A stretch of 64,000 bases of DNA from Gammaproteobacteria bacterium (GCA_041395445.1 JAWLAO010000007.1:1-64000); one strand, 5' to 3'. Shown: positions 24,446 to 33,908, numbered from the stretch's first letter. The notes: generated by a model from the sequence alone, not told the origin. Numbers and translations: made by a program.

Positions 24446-25165
24446 TTAGAAGTCGTAAACCAGATTGGCAGAAACTAAAGTATCAGTTTTTTTCTTACCT
24501 GCAGGAACATCGGTATTGTGACGATATTGATGAGCGAGTTTCACTTTGAATTTATCAGAAACCGTAAAAGCAAAACCGGCATCGTTTTGTAAAAACGTAT
24601 TGTAATCAGTTGATTCCACCGTCAGTACATTCTCAAAGTTGGTGGTTTCAGTCACTTGTCTCATGTAGTCCAATTTCCCCAAAAAGACTGCACCGGTATT
24701 CTTTGAACGATCAATATCCAGAGCTTCTGTTTTATAGCCAACCCCTAACTCGGTAATTAAACGGCCTGTCTCGGTATCTTCAAATTTATGACCCCAACCA
24801 AAACCATTGGACATCACATAATCAAAGCCTGAGAAATTATCATTTTCATAACGCGATCCGTAGTAAATGTAATTTTTCTCATCAAATTTATAACCGGTTT
24901 TCGTTGTCAGTGTATAGCGCTCAGCAGTATCAACTCCATCGCTAGAAGCATTTAACAAGTCCAAGCCCATATCGCTCACCCATTTGCCGGTTTCCAGTTT
25001 AATTTTTAATCCGGCAGTGAGTGATTCAGAATCACTATTCCCTGAAGCTGAAGTAAATCCCAATTGTCCGGAACCTGACCATATACGGCTGCTTTCTTCT
25101 TCCCCTGCAAACGCACTTGTTGATAGTGCCAAAATCAAGGAAGTTGTAAGTCCAATTTTTTTCAT
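24446..25165 (-). CDS. DUF481 outer-membrane beta-barrel protein (YdiY-like)
   Basis: A 239-aa protein with a signal peptide MKKIGLTTSLILALSTSAFA and a mature sequence of alternating beta strands: WSGSGQLGFTSASGNSDSES, YIYYGSRYENDNFSG, LGVGYKTEALD. It ends in the aromatic-terminated strand LVSANLVYDF, as outer-membrane barrels do. The GxxSASGNSDS entry motif is typical of DUF481. The function of the family is unknown. It is convergent with the Lrp gene, 15 bp apart. Confidence 0.87.
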   Translation of the reverse strand: MKKIGLTTSLILALSTSAFAGEEESSRIWSGSGQLGFTSASGNSDSESLTAGLKIKLETGKWVSDMGLDLLNASSDGVDTAERYTLTTKTGYKFDEKNYIYYGSRYENDNFSGFDYVMSNGFGWGHKFEDTETGRLITELGVGYKTEALDIDRSKNTGAVFLGKLDYMRQVTETTNFENVLTVESTDYNTFLQNDAGFAFTVSDKFKVKLAHQYRHNTDVPAGKKKTDTLVSANLVYDF

Positions 25166-25283
25166 GTTAGTCTCTCTAAATTATCCAAATCGGCAATATT
25201 AATGATAATTTCGCTGTATTTCAACCTTTTAACCTGATAGAAATCTTTTAAAATCAGTATAATAACGAACTTTTATTGAATTC

Positions 25284-25643
25284 ATGGCTATGGCAGAAAT
25301 AGGAAACCTATCACCTCAGCAGTTAATTGATGCAGAAGCACGAGGTGTGAAAATCATTGATATCCGAACAAGTCCTGAGTGGCAACAAACAGGAGTGATT
25401 AAGAGTGCAAATAAAATCACATTTTTTAATGCTTCCGGCACGCCAATGGTTGACTCTTTTATGTCTGAGTTTCAAAAAATTGTAAGTGATAAAAATCAGG
25501 AGTTTATATTGGTTTGTCGCTCCGGTGCCAGAACGGCTGCGGTAGCAAACTTTTTATCCGAACAATTGGGCTATTTGAATGTCTCACATTTAGCACATGG
25601 TATGAATTCTTGGTTAGCATCTAACTTACCGGTCGAATACTAA
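25284..25643 (+). CDS. Single-domain rhodanese-like sulfurtransferase
   Basis: A 119-aa rhodanese domain. The N-terminal half has the DIRTSPEWQQTGVIKSA pattern, and the active-site loop is LVCRSGARTAAVA, with the persulfide-forming Cys in CRSGAR. A 6-residue loop is usual for sulfurtransferases acting on reduced sulfur. It has no signal peptide, so it is cytoplasmic. SppA lies 24 bp downstream in the same direction. The physiological sulfur donor cannot be deduced. Confidence 0.88.
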   Translation: MAMAEIGNLSPQQLIDAEARGVKIIDIRTSPEWQQTGVIKSANKITFFNASGTPMVDSFMSEFQKIVSDKNQEFILVCRSGARTAAVANFLSEQLGYLNVSHLAHGMNSWLASNLPVEY

Positions 25644-25667
25644 AAGAAAACCCGAAGGAAAATATTT

Positions 25668-27542
25668 ATGAGTGGAAATACTGTAAACACACAATCTTCT
25701 TTTTTATCGAAATTATTCTGGTTGATTCCTAAATCTTTGGTCAAGGTGGCGAACTTTACCAGGCATATTTTATTGTTGCTTGTATTTGTGTTTATAGTCT
25801 CTTTTTTCATCGGTGATGATGGTATTGAATTGAAAGATAAAACAGCATTAGTGATTGCTCCTAAGGGTGTTGTTGTAAATCAATATACCGGAACACCATC
25901 AGAAAATTTCATTCGTGAATTACAAGGCACGGACGTTCCTGAAACGCAAATGCGTGATATTCTCAAAGCAATTAACTATGCAGCTTCAGATAATCGAATT
26001 AGCGTATTGGTGTTGAATCCGGATTATATTTGGGGTATTGGATTAGCAGATTTAAAGGAATTGGAAACGGCTGTAGATAATTTCAGAGAAAAATCAAACA
26101 AACCGGTGATTGCTATTGCCGAAGGAATGTCGCAGAATCAGTACTATTTTGCAAACTTAGCCGATGAAATCATTCTTGATCCTCGGGGAATGATGTTTTT
26201 TGAAGGATATGGAAATTACCGTAATTTTTTCAAAGATGGTTTGGATAAACTGGGCGTGGATGTTCACCTTTTTAGAGTCGGAGAATATAAAGCGGCTGCC
26301 GAACCTTTTATCCGAAATGATATGTCCCAAGAAGCCAAGGATGCTTCATTGCATTATATGAAAGACTTATGGGAAACCTATGTAAAGGGAGTTGCAAAGC
26401 ATCGCAATATTTCAGTTGAGGATTTCAATTCGGTTGTGGAAAACCAAGCCTCCTTGCTCAAAAATGTGGAAGGAAATATGGCACAAATGTACAAAGATGC
26501 AGGAATGGTTGATCAGTTGATGAACAGCCATTTCAAGGGCAAATATCTGGCAGGGTTGTCCACATCTGAAAAAACTGAATCCGGTTTCAGAAATATAGGC
26601 ATGCACGATTATTTGACAGTTGTCAAAAATGAAAACAGTAAAGTCAATGCGGATAAAATAGCTGTTGTTGTTGCCGAAGGAACTATTCTGGACGGCGAAC
26701 AAGAACCCGGTGCTATCGGAGGAGTCAGTACCAGTCAGTTGTTGAGACAGGCGAGATTGAATCCTCAAGTCAAAGCAGTAGTTTTGCGAGTGAATTCCGG
26801 CGGTGGTTCCGTGTTTGCATCTGAACAAATTCGCAGAGAAATTGATGCTCTCAAGGTTGAGAGCAAACCTGTTGTCGTTTCTATGGGAAATGTTGCTGCT
26901 TCCGGAGGTTACTGGATTTCAATGACATCCGACAGAATTTTTGCCAGTGAGGCAACGATCACCGGCTCAATTGGTATTTTTGGCTTGTTTATGACGTACC
27001 CGAATACACTTGAAAAAATTGGGGTTCACACAGATGGAGTGGGAACATCATCTTGGGCAGGAGCTTTTCGAGCCGACAGAAAGTTGAATGAAGATTTGGC
27101 AGAATTGATTCAATCCAATATTGAATATGGTTATCAACAATTTATTTCTGCGGTTGCTATGTCACGAGGACTTGAGGTGGAGATGGTCGATACCATTGCC
27201 AGAGGCCGAGTTTGGACTGGCAGACAAGTTAAAGAGTTTGGTCTGATTGATGAAATTGGTGGATTGGATGATGCCATTCAATATGCGGCTGAAAAAGCCG
27301 GGATTGCCGATAAATATGATTTGGTTTGGGTTGAACAAGAGCTCAGTTCTCTCGATCAATTTCTAATGAGTGGTGTTGCAAAAGCAGCAAATTTCGCCGG
27401 GATAAAGTTATTCAACAATCAAACTCAGTCCATAGAAAAAATCATAGAACCCATGAAACCAGCGCTTAGTTTAGTTATGAACACAAAAAACGGAGTCCCC
27501 ACTCCTTATGCTCATTGTTTCTGTGAAGTGAATATGAAGTAG
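25668..27542 (+). CDS. sppA: Signal peptide peptidase SppA, 67K type
   Basis: A 624-aa membrane-bound serine protease that degrades released signal peptides. One N-terminal transmembrane helix (about 31-48, TRHILLLLVFVFIVSFFIG) anchors a periplasmic two-repeat body. The catalytic dyad is K208 in VGEYKAAAEPF (first repeat) and S412 in GNVAASGGYWIS (second repeat), nearly the same numbers as E. coli SppA. VLRVNSGGGSVFASE is the oxyanion-region motif. Beyond the usual end there is a short extra tail ending CFCEVNMK. The start has a good ribosome-binding site (GAAGGAAAA). Confidence 0.93.
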   Translation: MSGNTVNTQSSFLSKLFWLIPKSLVKVANFTRHILLLLVFVFIVSFFIGDDGIELKDKTALVIAPKGVVVNQYTGTPSENFIRELQGTDVPETQMRDILKAINYAASDNRISVLVLNPDYIWGIGLADLKELETAVDNFREKSNKPVIAIAEGMSQNQYYFANLADEIILDPRGMMFFEGYGNYRNFFKDGLDKLGVDVHLFRVGEYKAAAEPFIRNDMSQEAKDASLHYMKDLWETYVKGVAKHRNISVEDFNSVVENQASLLKNVEGNMAQMYKDAGMVDQLMNSHFKGKYLAGLSTSEKTESGFRNIGMHDYLTVVKNENSKVNADKIAVVVAEGTILDGEQEPGAIGGVSTSQLLRQARLNPQVKAVVLRVNSGGGSVFASEQIRREIDALKVESKPVVVSMGNVAASGGYWISMTSDRIFASEATITGSIGIFGLFMTYPNTLEKIGVHTDGVGTSSWAGAFRADRKLNEDLAELIQSNIEYGYQQFISAVAMSRGLEVEMVDTIARGRVWTGRQVKEFGLIDEIGGLDDAIQYAAEKAGIADKYDLVWVEQELSSLDQFLMSGVAKAANFAGIKLFNNQTQSIEKIIEPMKPALSLVMNTKNGVPTPYAHCFCEVNMK

Positions 27543-27597
27543 GGCGATTTATTACTCTTCCTTGTTATCTCCTTTATTCAATATCAGTTGAATAATA

Positions 27598-27650
27598 TTA
27601 CAAAAATTACAAACTTAATGAAAAATATGACTATTTTGTAATTTTTGTAA
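27598..27650. promoter_or_regulatory. Perfect 16-bp inverted repeat upstream of the Na/Pi transporter
   Basis: TTACAAAAATTACAAA (27598-27613) and its exact complement TTTGTAATTTTTGTAA (27635-27650), 21 bp apart, lie between sppA and the phosphate transporter gene. A further TGTTACAA follows. Each arm itself repeats TTACAAA. A regulator-binding site or a terminator of sppA are both possible. It does not look like the E. coli PhoB box. Confidence 0.5.
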
Positions 27651-27688
27651 AATGTTACAATATCCGCAGTTATCTATTGGTTGAAAAA

Positions 27689-29518
27689 ATGTTCAATAAG
27701 TTGTTATTGCCATTGGTTTTGATTCTTCTGGGTCTTGTTTTCTGGTGGAGTCCGAACTTTAAAGACATTGCTGCAGGAGTTGCTATTCTTCTTTTTGGCA
27801 TGTTGTCGCTGGAAAAAGGTTTTAAATCTCTGACCGAAGGTCCGTTGCAAAAACTGCTGTCAATGATGACCAACCGATACTACAAAAGTTTTCTTTTTGG
27901 CGTGATTTCAACTGCAATCCTGCAATCCAGTTCTTTAATTTCGGTGATTGCAATTTCCTTTCTTAGTGCCGGAATGGTTCAGCTATCCCAAGCAGTTGCA
28001 ATCATCTTTGGTGCGAACGTCGGAACAACGGCAACGGCATGGTTAGTGGCATCTTTGGGATTGAAAATTAAAATTTCGGCTTTTGCAATGCCGATATTGG
28101 TTTTCGGTACACTTCTGGCCTTTCAAAAAAATAAATCACTTAAAGGCATTGGCAATGTTTTGGTCGGATTGGGATTTATATTTCTGGGAATCCACTTCAT
28201 GAAACTGGGATTTGATGCTTATAAAGATGCAGTGGATATTACTCAATACTCAATGGATGGTGTTGACGGTTTGCTGGTTTATACCGGTTTGGGAATGCTA
28301 GCCACCATGATTTTACAATCCAGTAGCGCGACGATGGCGATTATATTGACCGCTTTAGCAGCCGGACAGGTGAGTTATGCCAACGCACTTGCTTTAGCAA
28401 TTGGTGCCAATATCGGAACGACAATTACAGCAATAATTGGCTCAATTGCTTCGAATGCAGCCGGAAAGCGTCTGGCTGGAGCTCACTTGGTCTTTAATTT
28501 GGTAACCGGATTGATTGCATTAATCTTTATCAATCAGCTCGCTCAGTTAGTCAATTATATTGCTGTGCAGATGAACATTGCAGACACAAATTACACCATT
28601 AAACTCGCTATTTTCCATACCTTGTTTAATATGGTAGGGGTGATTGTAATGTTTCCCTTTATCAATTTACTTGTTAGATTCATGGAGAAAGTGATTAAGG
28701 ATGAGAAAGCAGATGTCCTGGAACCCAAGTACTTGTCAATGGCTGCTATCGCTTTTCCTCAGTCAGCAATGTCAGCATTGATGAAAGAAACCAAGTTTTT
28801 ATTCGATAATGTGTTTGAAATTGTGTCTCATGGTTTGGGATTACACCGTCGTGAAATTTTACGGAAAAAGTATGGAAAATTAAACTTGAAACCGATTCCA
28901 CGAGTCGATATTGATGCCAGTTATTACAGAAACGTAAAAACAATTTATGGAAAAATTCTGGAATATGCAACTCTGGCGCAAGAGAAACATGCCAATGCCA
29001 ATTACATTAACAATATTGATAACATCAAACAAGCCAATCGTTATTTCGTGAATGTTGTAAAAGATATAAAAGATTTGCAATCCAATGTTTTGAAATACAC
29101 AAATTCGAGTAATGAATTTATTAAAACCGAATACAATGAATTGAGAATGAGGATTGGCAAAGTACTCAGGCAAGTCATCAAATCGCAGAAATTTGAAGTT
29201 TCTGATGAAAATGCGGATAAGAGTTTAAAAGAAAGAGCAAATCACCATATTGAAAAGCGCAAAAACAAACTGGAAGCCTTGTTACAACTAACCAAATCGG
29301 GCGATGTGCTTTTTAACGGCATATTGGATGATTTGATTCGCCATCATAAAATCACCAACGAAATGGCGTCATCACTCATTAACGATAGTGCAACCGTGGC
29401 ATCAATTTGTAAACACTTGATTTATGCCGCTGAGCTTTTGTATTTAAGCGAAGAAAACTTGTTGGCTGATGTTCCTTCGCAGCATGAATTGCTCAGCCTT
29501 GAATATACTTTGAATTGA
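27689..29518 (+). CDS. Na/Pi cotransporter family protein with PhoU-like C-terminus
   Basis: A 609-aa protein; the ATG at 27689 is preferred over an upstream TTG at 27677. The membrane half (about 1-340) contains the two inverted-repeat signatures of the NptA/SLC34 family, QSSSLISVIAISFLSAG and LQSSSATMAIILTALAAG, each in the pattern GANxGTT (GANVGTTATA and GANIGTTITA). The cytoplasmic half (about 350-609) is helical and charged, like the PhoU domain of YjbB-type proteins. The role is phosphate movement across the inner membrane driven by sodium; the direction (import or export) is not decided by sequence. Confidence 0.9.
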   Translation: MFNKLLLPLVLILLGLVFWWSPNFKDIAAGVAILLFGMLSLEKGFKSLTEGPLQKLLSMMTNRYYKSFLFGVISTAILQSSSLISVIAISFLSAGMVQLSQAVAIIFGANVGTTATAWLVASLGLKIKISAFAMPILVFGTLLAFQKNKSLKGIGNVLVGLGFIFLGIHFMKLGFDAYKDAVDITQYSMDGVDGLLVYTGLGMLATMILQSSSATMAIILTALAAGQVSYANALALAIGANIGTTITAIIGSIASNAAGKRLAGAHLVFNLVTGLIALIFINQLAQLVNYIAVQMNIADTNYTIKLAIFHTLFNMVGVIVMFPFINLLVRFMEKVIKDEKADVLEPKYLSMAAIAFPQSAMSALMKETKFLFDNVFEIVSHGLGLHRREILRKKYGKLNLKPIPRVDIDASYYRNVKTIYGKILEYATLAQEKHANANYINNIDNIKQANRYFVNVVKDIKDLQSNVLKYTNSSNEFIKTEYNELRMRIGKVLRQVIKSQKFEVSDENADKSLKERANHHIEKRKNKLEALLQLTKSGDVLFNGILDDLIRHHKITNEMASSLINDSATVASICKHLIYAAELLYLSEENLLADVPSQHELLSLEYTLN

Positions 29519-29527
29519 TAAGAATCA

Positions 29528-29586
29528 CAACTCCAAGGTCATTTCGTTGCTTTAATAAAAAGTAAAGGCTGTTGGAGTTTTTCTTG
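29528..29586 (+). terminator. Terminator after the Na/Pi transporter gene
   Basis: AACTCCAA near 29528 pairs with TTGGAGTTTTTC near 29570-29582. The spacing is long, but a T-rich tail follows. The rest of the gap to 29774 contains a triple ATGAAG repeat (29620-29645) and no recognisable gene. Confidence 0.5.
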
Positions 29587-29774
29587 TGGACAAATTCCGT
29601 CCTAAAGATTTTTTTACCATGAAGAACATGAAGCTCATGAAGGTAATTCAAAAATACTTATCAACCTTTATACTCTTCAATCCATAAAGGGATAATCCAT
29701 CAGTATTCTTCCACATTTGACACTTCTTCTATTCTTTGGTATTTTATAGGTTCACATTAATTGAGGAGTAACCC

Positions 29775-30374
29775 ATGAAGAAAACATTAATCTTGTTTGT
29801 TCTATTGTTTTTGTCACTTGCCACTTTTGCAAAACCATACAAACTAAAAATTGATGATTTTAACAACCAGAAAACATACATTGGAAATAAATTTGCTGAT
29901 GCAGGTTCTGCTGCTGGTGCAAGGATGTTCGGCGGTCAAGATGGTAAGTTGTGGTCTGCATATATTATTCCTGGGGATGATTTTGAAATCGAAGAAAGTC
30001 CCGAATTACTAGAAAAATTAGAGATTGAATCATTGTCAGATGGTTTTTTTGCCATCATGGGCGAGTATTACACTAAAAAAATAAATACTATCAATGATAA
30101 AGACTCTCTTATTATCAAAATTAACAAAGACTTTCATAAATTTGATTTGATTTATCAGGATCGTGTAGCTGAAGTTCAATCTGAATTTGGGGGTTGGAGA
30201 ACTAAATTCGGATTCATGGTGCCAAAAAGCATATTATTAAAAATGATAGATGAAAAAAACAAATCAATGATTCGTGTCAAAGGCGATGCCAAAGACCTTA
30301 CTATTGAAGTGAAACATAAAAAACTCAAAAAACTGTCTGAGTTTATAAAAGCAGTTGAAAAAGATATTAAATAA
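29775..30374 (+). CDS. Secreted protein of unknown function
   Basis: A 199-aa protein with a clear signal peptide MKKTLILFVLLFLSLATFA and cleavage after AFA-type residues. The ribosome-binding site is GAGGAG. The mature protein is Lys-rich with mixed alpha/beta character, containing MFGGQDGKLWSAYIIPGDDF and KFGFMVPKSILLKMIDEKN. The C-terminus is strongly basic (VKHKKLKKLSEFIKAVEKDIK region). No family, metal motif or lipobox is recognised. It is alone between terminator-like structures. Confidence 0.65.
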   Translation: MKKTLILFVLLFLSLATFAKPYKLKIDDFNNQKTYIGNKFADAGSAAGARMFGGQDGKLWSAYIIPGDDFEIEESPELLEKLEIESLSDGFFAIMGEYYTKKINTINDKDSLIIKINKDFHKFDLIYQDRVAEVQSEFGGWRTKFGFMVPKSILLKMIDEKNKSMIRVKGDAKDLTIEVKHKKLKKLSEFIKAVEKDIK

Positions 30375-30404
30375 CTATGGCTAAAATCTTGGAAATCAAT
30401 ATGA

Positions 30405-30452
30405 CAACTCCAAGGTCTTTACTGTGAATAAGCGTAAAGACCTTGGTAGTTG
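30405..30452. terminator. 18-bp inverted repeat between convergent genes
   Basis: CAACTCCAAGGTCTTTAC (30405-30422) and GTAAAGACCTTGGTAGTTG (30434-30452) are complementary apart from one bulged T, with an 11-nt loop. It lies between the secreted-protein gene (+) and the sulfide:quinone oxidoreductase gene (-). The arms contain CTCCAAGGTC, a string also found near 29531 and 51170. Confidence 0.6.
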
Positions 30453-30459
30453 TGAGGGT

Positions 30460-31737
30460 TTATTGGTTTTTCAAGCGTTTGATTTTTAACATTCCAAGAA
30501 TGTAACGCTCAAATAATGAATCGGTTGAACCAGATTTCACTTTGCGTAAGAAATATTTTTCAAAAGCAATTTTCGCCAGATGCACCCATTTACCTTTTTT
30601 CGCCCAGGTTGTATTTCTTGGCGGAATTTGTGGCAGAGCAACAAATGCCACGCCGGTATCACCCAAGTCCGCCAGACAGATTGCGTTCCAGGTTGCTTTC
30701 GCATAAGGTTCTTCACCAGCCAGTTCTGCTTTAATGTTTTTCATAGCGGCAGTGACCATGGATTCAATCATATAACCGGTTTTTGGTGCACCGGTTGGAA
30801 CAGGCGTTGCTTCTACGGGTGGAATTGCCACACAAACGCCGGCTGAATAAATGTTTTTGTACTTCGGATTGCGTTGATGTTCATCAACAACGACAAAACC
30901 ACGAGGATTGTTCAATCCTTCAACTGCCATGACAGCATCTACACCAAGGAAAGCAGGAAGCATCATGGAGAAACCAAAGTTCAACTCGTGTGACATGTAT
31001 TTTTCACCTTTGTCATCAACTTGAGTGACAAACATTTTGCCTTCTTCCACTTTGTCAACTTTTGCGTTGGTTATCCACTTGATATGGCGGTTGCGCATTT
31101 CTGACTCTAAAAGACCTTTTGAGTCACCGACTCCTCCTAGTCCTAAATGTCCGATATATGGTTCAGCGGTTACAAAAGTCATAGGAACTTGGTCTCTAAT
31201 GCCTCTTTTACGCAAATCGGTATCGACAATCATGGCAAACTCGTATGCCGGACCATAACAGCTGGCACCCTGAACCGCGCCAATCACAATTGGACCTGGG
31301 TTTTCGAGAAATTTTTGATAATCTTCATAAGCAGTCATTGAATGTGCCAATGTACATATCGAGTGTGTGTGTCCACCTTCAGGGCCTAAACCTTCAACCT
31401 CGTGAAATGCCAGTTTTGGACCAGTAGTAATGACTAAGTAATCATATTCGACAACTTCACCATCTTCTAATTCCAAACGGTTGTTTTCAGCATCAATTTT
31501 CTTGGCACCGCTTGTTTTAAAGTCGATTTTCTTTCGTCCCAGATATTTTGTTAAATCCAAAGAAATTTTCTCAGGCTTTGACCAACCCACAGCAGCCCAA
31601 GGATTGGACGGAGTAAAGAAGAATTTTTCTCCTTTGTTGACTAAAGTCACTTTATGCTCTTTGCTGAGCTCTTTGCGTAAATCATAAGCAGCAGGAACTC
31701 CTCCGATTCCAGCTCCTAAAACTACAACGTGTCCCAT
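30460..31737 (-). CDS. Sulfide:quinone oxidoreductase (type I-like)
   Basis: A 425-aa FAD protein that would oxidise sulfide and pass electrons to quinone at the cytoplasmic membrane. The Rossmann motif is VVVLGAGIGGVPAA, and the second FAD region is VITTGPKLAF. Three cysteines stand at C128 (HSICTLAHS), C160 (GASCYGPAYEF) and C354 (NAICLADLGDTG), close to the redox-active Cys128, Cys160 and Cys356 of Acidithiobacillus SQR. The C-terminus (WVHLAKIAFEKYFLRKVKSG) is an amphipathic stretch suited to membrane docking. It is divergent from a TauE/SafE exporter gene, which supports a role in sulfur metabolism. Flavocytochrome c sulfide dehydrogenase is unlikely, as there is no Tat signal. Confidence 0.9.
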   Translation of the reverse strand: MGHVVVLGAGIGGVPAAYDLRKELSKEHKVTLVNKGEKFFFTPSNPWAAVGWSKPEKISLDLTKYLGRKKIDFKTSGAKKIDAENNRLELEDGEVVEYDYLVITTGPKLAFHEVEGLGPEGGHTHSICTLAHSMTAYEDYQKFLENPGPIVIGAVQGASCYGPAYEFAMIVDTDLRKRGIRDQVPMTFVTAEPYIGHLGLGGVGDSKGLLESEMRNRHIKWITNAKVDKVEEGKMFVTQVDDKGEKYMSHELNFGFSMMLPAFLGVDAVMAVEGLNNPRGFVVVDEHQRNPKYKNIYSAGVCVAIPPVEATPVPTGAPKTGYMIESMVTAAMKNIKAELAGEEPYAKATWNAICLADLGDTGVAFVALPQIPPRNTTWAKKGKWVHLAKIAFEKYFLRKVKSGSTDSLFERYILGMLKIKRLKNQ

Positions 31738-31886
31738 AACTTTTACCTCTTTATTGATTTTTGTTTTTGATTTAATCTCAACTCGGGATTAAACATCTTT
31801 TTGAGTATATCACAGAATGCTAATTTATGAAGTTCTAATATTGGAATTTTTTCAGTAGAATAACGCTTTTTTTTAAACAGGTTTTT

Positions 31887-32657
31887 ATGACTTTAGGAAT
31901 TATAGGTGCAGTTTTTATTGGTCTCTCACTGGGTTTAATGGGTTCGGGTGGATCAATACTAACCGTTCCGGTTCTGGTTTATCTTTTTGGACAGGATGAA
32001 AAGGTTGCGATTGCGGGTTCTTTAGCTATTGTCGGAAGCATCGCTTTGGCAGGAGCTTTGACCTACTTAAAGGATAAGTTGATAGACTGGAAAGTGGCTT
32101 TTCTGTTTGGTATTCCAGGAATGTTGGGAACTTATTTGGGTGCGTGGATTGCTGTGTATATTTCCGGAATCATTCAGTTGGTTTTATTTGCAATGGTAAT
32201 GGTCGTTGCTGCCGTTATGATGCTTCGCAAAAGTAATCAAATCCCAAACGATTCTCAAAGACATTTGACCAAAATTATGGTTGATGGCTTGGTGGTGGGT
32301 GTGATTACCGGAATTGTCGGAGTCGGAGGAGGATTTATGATAGTTCCGGCTCTGGTATTGCTTGGCGGATTAAACATGAGAAACGCCGTTGCGACTAGTT
32401 TGATGATTATTGCGATGAAATCATACTCCGGGTTTTATAAATATTTGAGTGTACTGAAACAACAAGGTTTGGAATTAGACTGGAAAGTTATTGGTCTGGT
32501 TACTTTTATCGGAATTTTAGGAACATTTGCTGGAAATTATTTGTGTCGGATTATTCCGCAAAATAAGTTGAAGAAATATTTTGCCTACTTTTTGATGTTG
32601 ATGGCGGTTGTGATTTTTTATAAAGAAATACCGAATGTTGTGAATTCTTTTCAATAG
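31887..32657 (+). CDS. TauE/SafE-family sulfite/sulfur-anion permease
   Basis: A 256-aa membrane protein with about eight helices in two related halves. Each half opens with a glycine-rich motif: GLSLGLMGSGGSILTVPVL at residues about 11-30 and GVITGIVGVGGGFMIVPAL at about 137-156, the signature of TauE/SafE permeases. It is divergent from the SQR gene across a 149-bp spacer, so a function in export of sulfite or another sulfur anion made during sulfide oxidation is plausible. The substrate is inferred from the neighbourhood. Confidence 0.85.
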   Translation: MTLGIIGAVFIGLSLGLMGSGGSILTVPVLVYLFGQDEKVAIAGSLAIVGSIALAGALTYLKDKLIDWKVAFLFGIPGMLGTYLGAWIAVYISGIIQLVLFAMVMVVAAVMMLRKSNQIPNDSQRHLTKIMVDGLVVGVITGIVGVGGGFMIVPALVLLGGLNMRNAVATSLMIIAMKSYSGFYKYLSVLKQQGLELDWKVIGLVTFIGILGTFAGNYLCRIIPQNKLKKYFAYFLMLMAVVIFYKEIPNVVNSFQ

Positions 32658-32721
32658 TTCTGTCAAAGTCCTAGAATCGAGCCAAGGTCTCTACTAAAAT
32701 GAAACCAAAAAGTGATGCTTC

Positions 32722-33198
32722 ATGACAGAGATAGAAAAAGATAGTGCTAAAGTAAAAACGATACCACCGTTGATTCCTTTGTTTTTTATCGGGATTTCGT
32801 GGTTGTTGGATAAATATGTTTATCATTTAGGCATCAATATCAATCAACAGGTTCAAACTTATGTTGCTTATGTTTTAATAGCTATTGCTGTGGTGTTATT
32901 TAGCTTTAGTTTGTATTTTTTTGCTAAAACCCGACAGAACCCAGAACCTCATACCCCCACAAATGCACTTTACACCGGTGGAATCTATCTCATCACTCGT
33001 AACCCGATCTATCTTGGTTTTTTAGTTTCTCAAGTGGTTGTTGCGATTCATTTGAACAATTTATATGTTATTTTGACCATGCCTTTTGTTTGGTGGTTTC
33101 TGGTGAAATGGGTGATTGAGCCGGAAGAAGACTATTTGCAAAAGTTGTTTGGTCAGGAATATCTGGATTATAAGAAAAGAGTAAGAAGGTGGATTTAA
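32722..33198 (+). CDS. Isoprenylcysteine carboxyl methyltransferase-like membrane protein
   Basis: A 158-aa integral membrane protein of the ICMT/PEMT-like family with four or five hydrophobic helices. The family pattern GIYLITRNPIYLGFLVS, then EEDYLQKLFGQEYLDYKKRVRRWI near the C-terminus (EExxLxxxFGxxYxxY), covers the SAM-binding region. Bacterial members methylate various or unknown small molecules or lipids, so no substrate is given. The stop codon overlaps the ubiG start (TAATG), so they are translationally coupled. Confidence 0.85.
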   Translation: MTEIEKDSAKVKTIPPLIPLFFIGISWLLDKYVYHLGININQQVQTYVAYVLIAIAVVLFSFSLYFFAKTRQNPEPHTPTNALYTGGIYLITRNPIYLGFLVSQVVVAIHLNNLYVILTMPFVWWFLVKWVIEPEEDYLQKLFGQEYLDYKKRVRRWI

Positions 33199-33908
33199 TG
33201 TCTGAAAAGAATCTGAATGTTGCCCAAAACGAAATCGAGCATTTTAACGAGCAAGCCTCGTTCTGGTGGGATGAAAATGGTCCTTTTAAAACTTTGCATC
33301 ACATCAATCCTGTCAGAACAGAATACGTTAAACAATTTGTTGATTTAAAAGGCAAAAAAGTGCTTGACGTGGGATGTGGCGGAGGAGTTTTTTCCGAAGC
33401 GATGGCACAATCCGGTGCCGAAGTGACGGCGATTGATTTGGCAGAAGATGCTCTGGAAGTAGCAAAGCTGCATTTGCTCGAAAGTGGACTGGATGTGAAT
33501 TATTTTTGTCAAAGTGTTGAGGAGTTTGCCAAAGATAACGAGGAAAAATTCGATGTTATTGTTTGTATGGAAATGCTGGAGCATGTTCCTGATCCTCAGT
33601 CAATAGTTGATTCGTTTGCGAAAATACTGAAACCTGATGGTTTTCTGTTTTTATCAACTATAAACCGTCATCCAAAAGCGATGATGTTTGGAATATTTGC
33701 TGCTGAGCATGTTTTGGGAATTGTTCCGAAAGGCACGCACCATTATGAGCAGTTCATCAAACCTTCTGAACTTGTAACCGGTGTGGAAAAAGCGAATTTA
33801 CAAGTGATTGATGTGAGTGGTATGAAATACAATCCAATTTCCCAAAAAGCATGGATTGACAAAACAGACGTAACTATTAATTATCTTGTGGCTGCAAAAA
33901 AAGCATGA
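33198..33908 (+). CDS. ubiG: Ubiquinone biosynthesis O-methyltransferase UbiG
   Basis: A 236-aa class I SAM methyltransferase catalysing both O-methylations of ubiquinone synthesis. The N-terminus NVAQNEIEHFNEQASFWWDE and then PFKTLHHINPVRTEYV is the UbiG signature. Motif I is KVLDVGCGGGVFSEAMA, with FDVIVCMEMLEHVPDP further on. The ATG at 33198 overlaps the upstream stop and has the ribosome-binding site AAGGTGG; a start three codons earlier is possible. It overlaps the downstream phosphatase gene by ATGA, the common gammaproteobacterial ubiG-gph arrangement. Confidence 0.94.
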   Translation: MSEKNLNVAQNEIEHFNEQASFWWDENGPFKTLHHINPVRTEYVKQFVDLKGKKVLDVGCGGGVFSEAMAQSGAEVTAIDLAEDALEVAKLHLLESGLDVNYFCQSVEEFAKDNEEKFDVIVCMEMLEHVPDPQSIVDSFAKILKPDGFLFLSTINRHPKAMMFGIFAAEHVLGIVPKGTHHYEQFIKPSELVTGVEKANLQVIDVSGMKYNPISQKAWIDKTDVTINYLVAAKKA

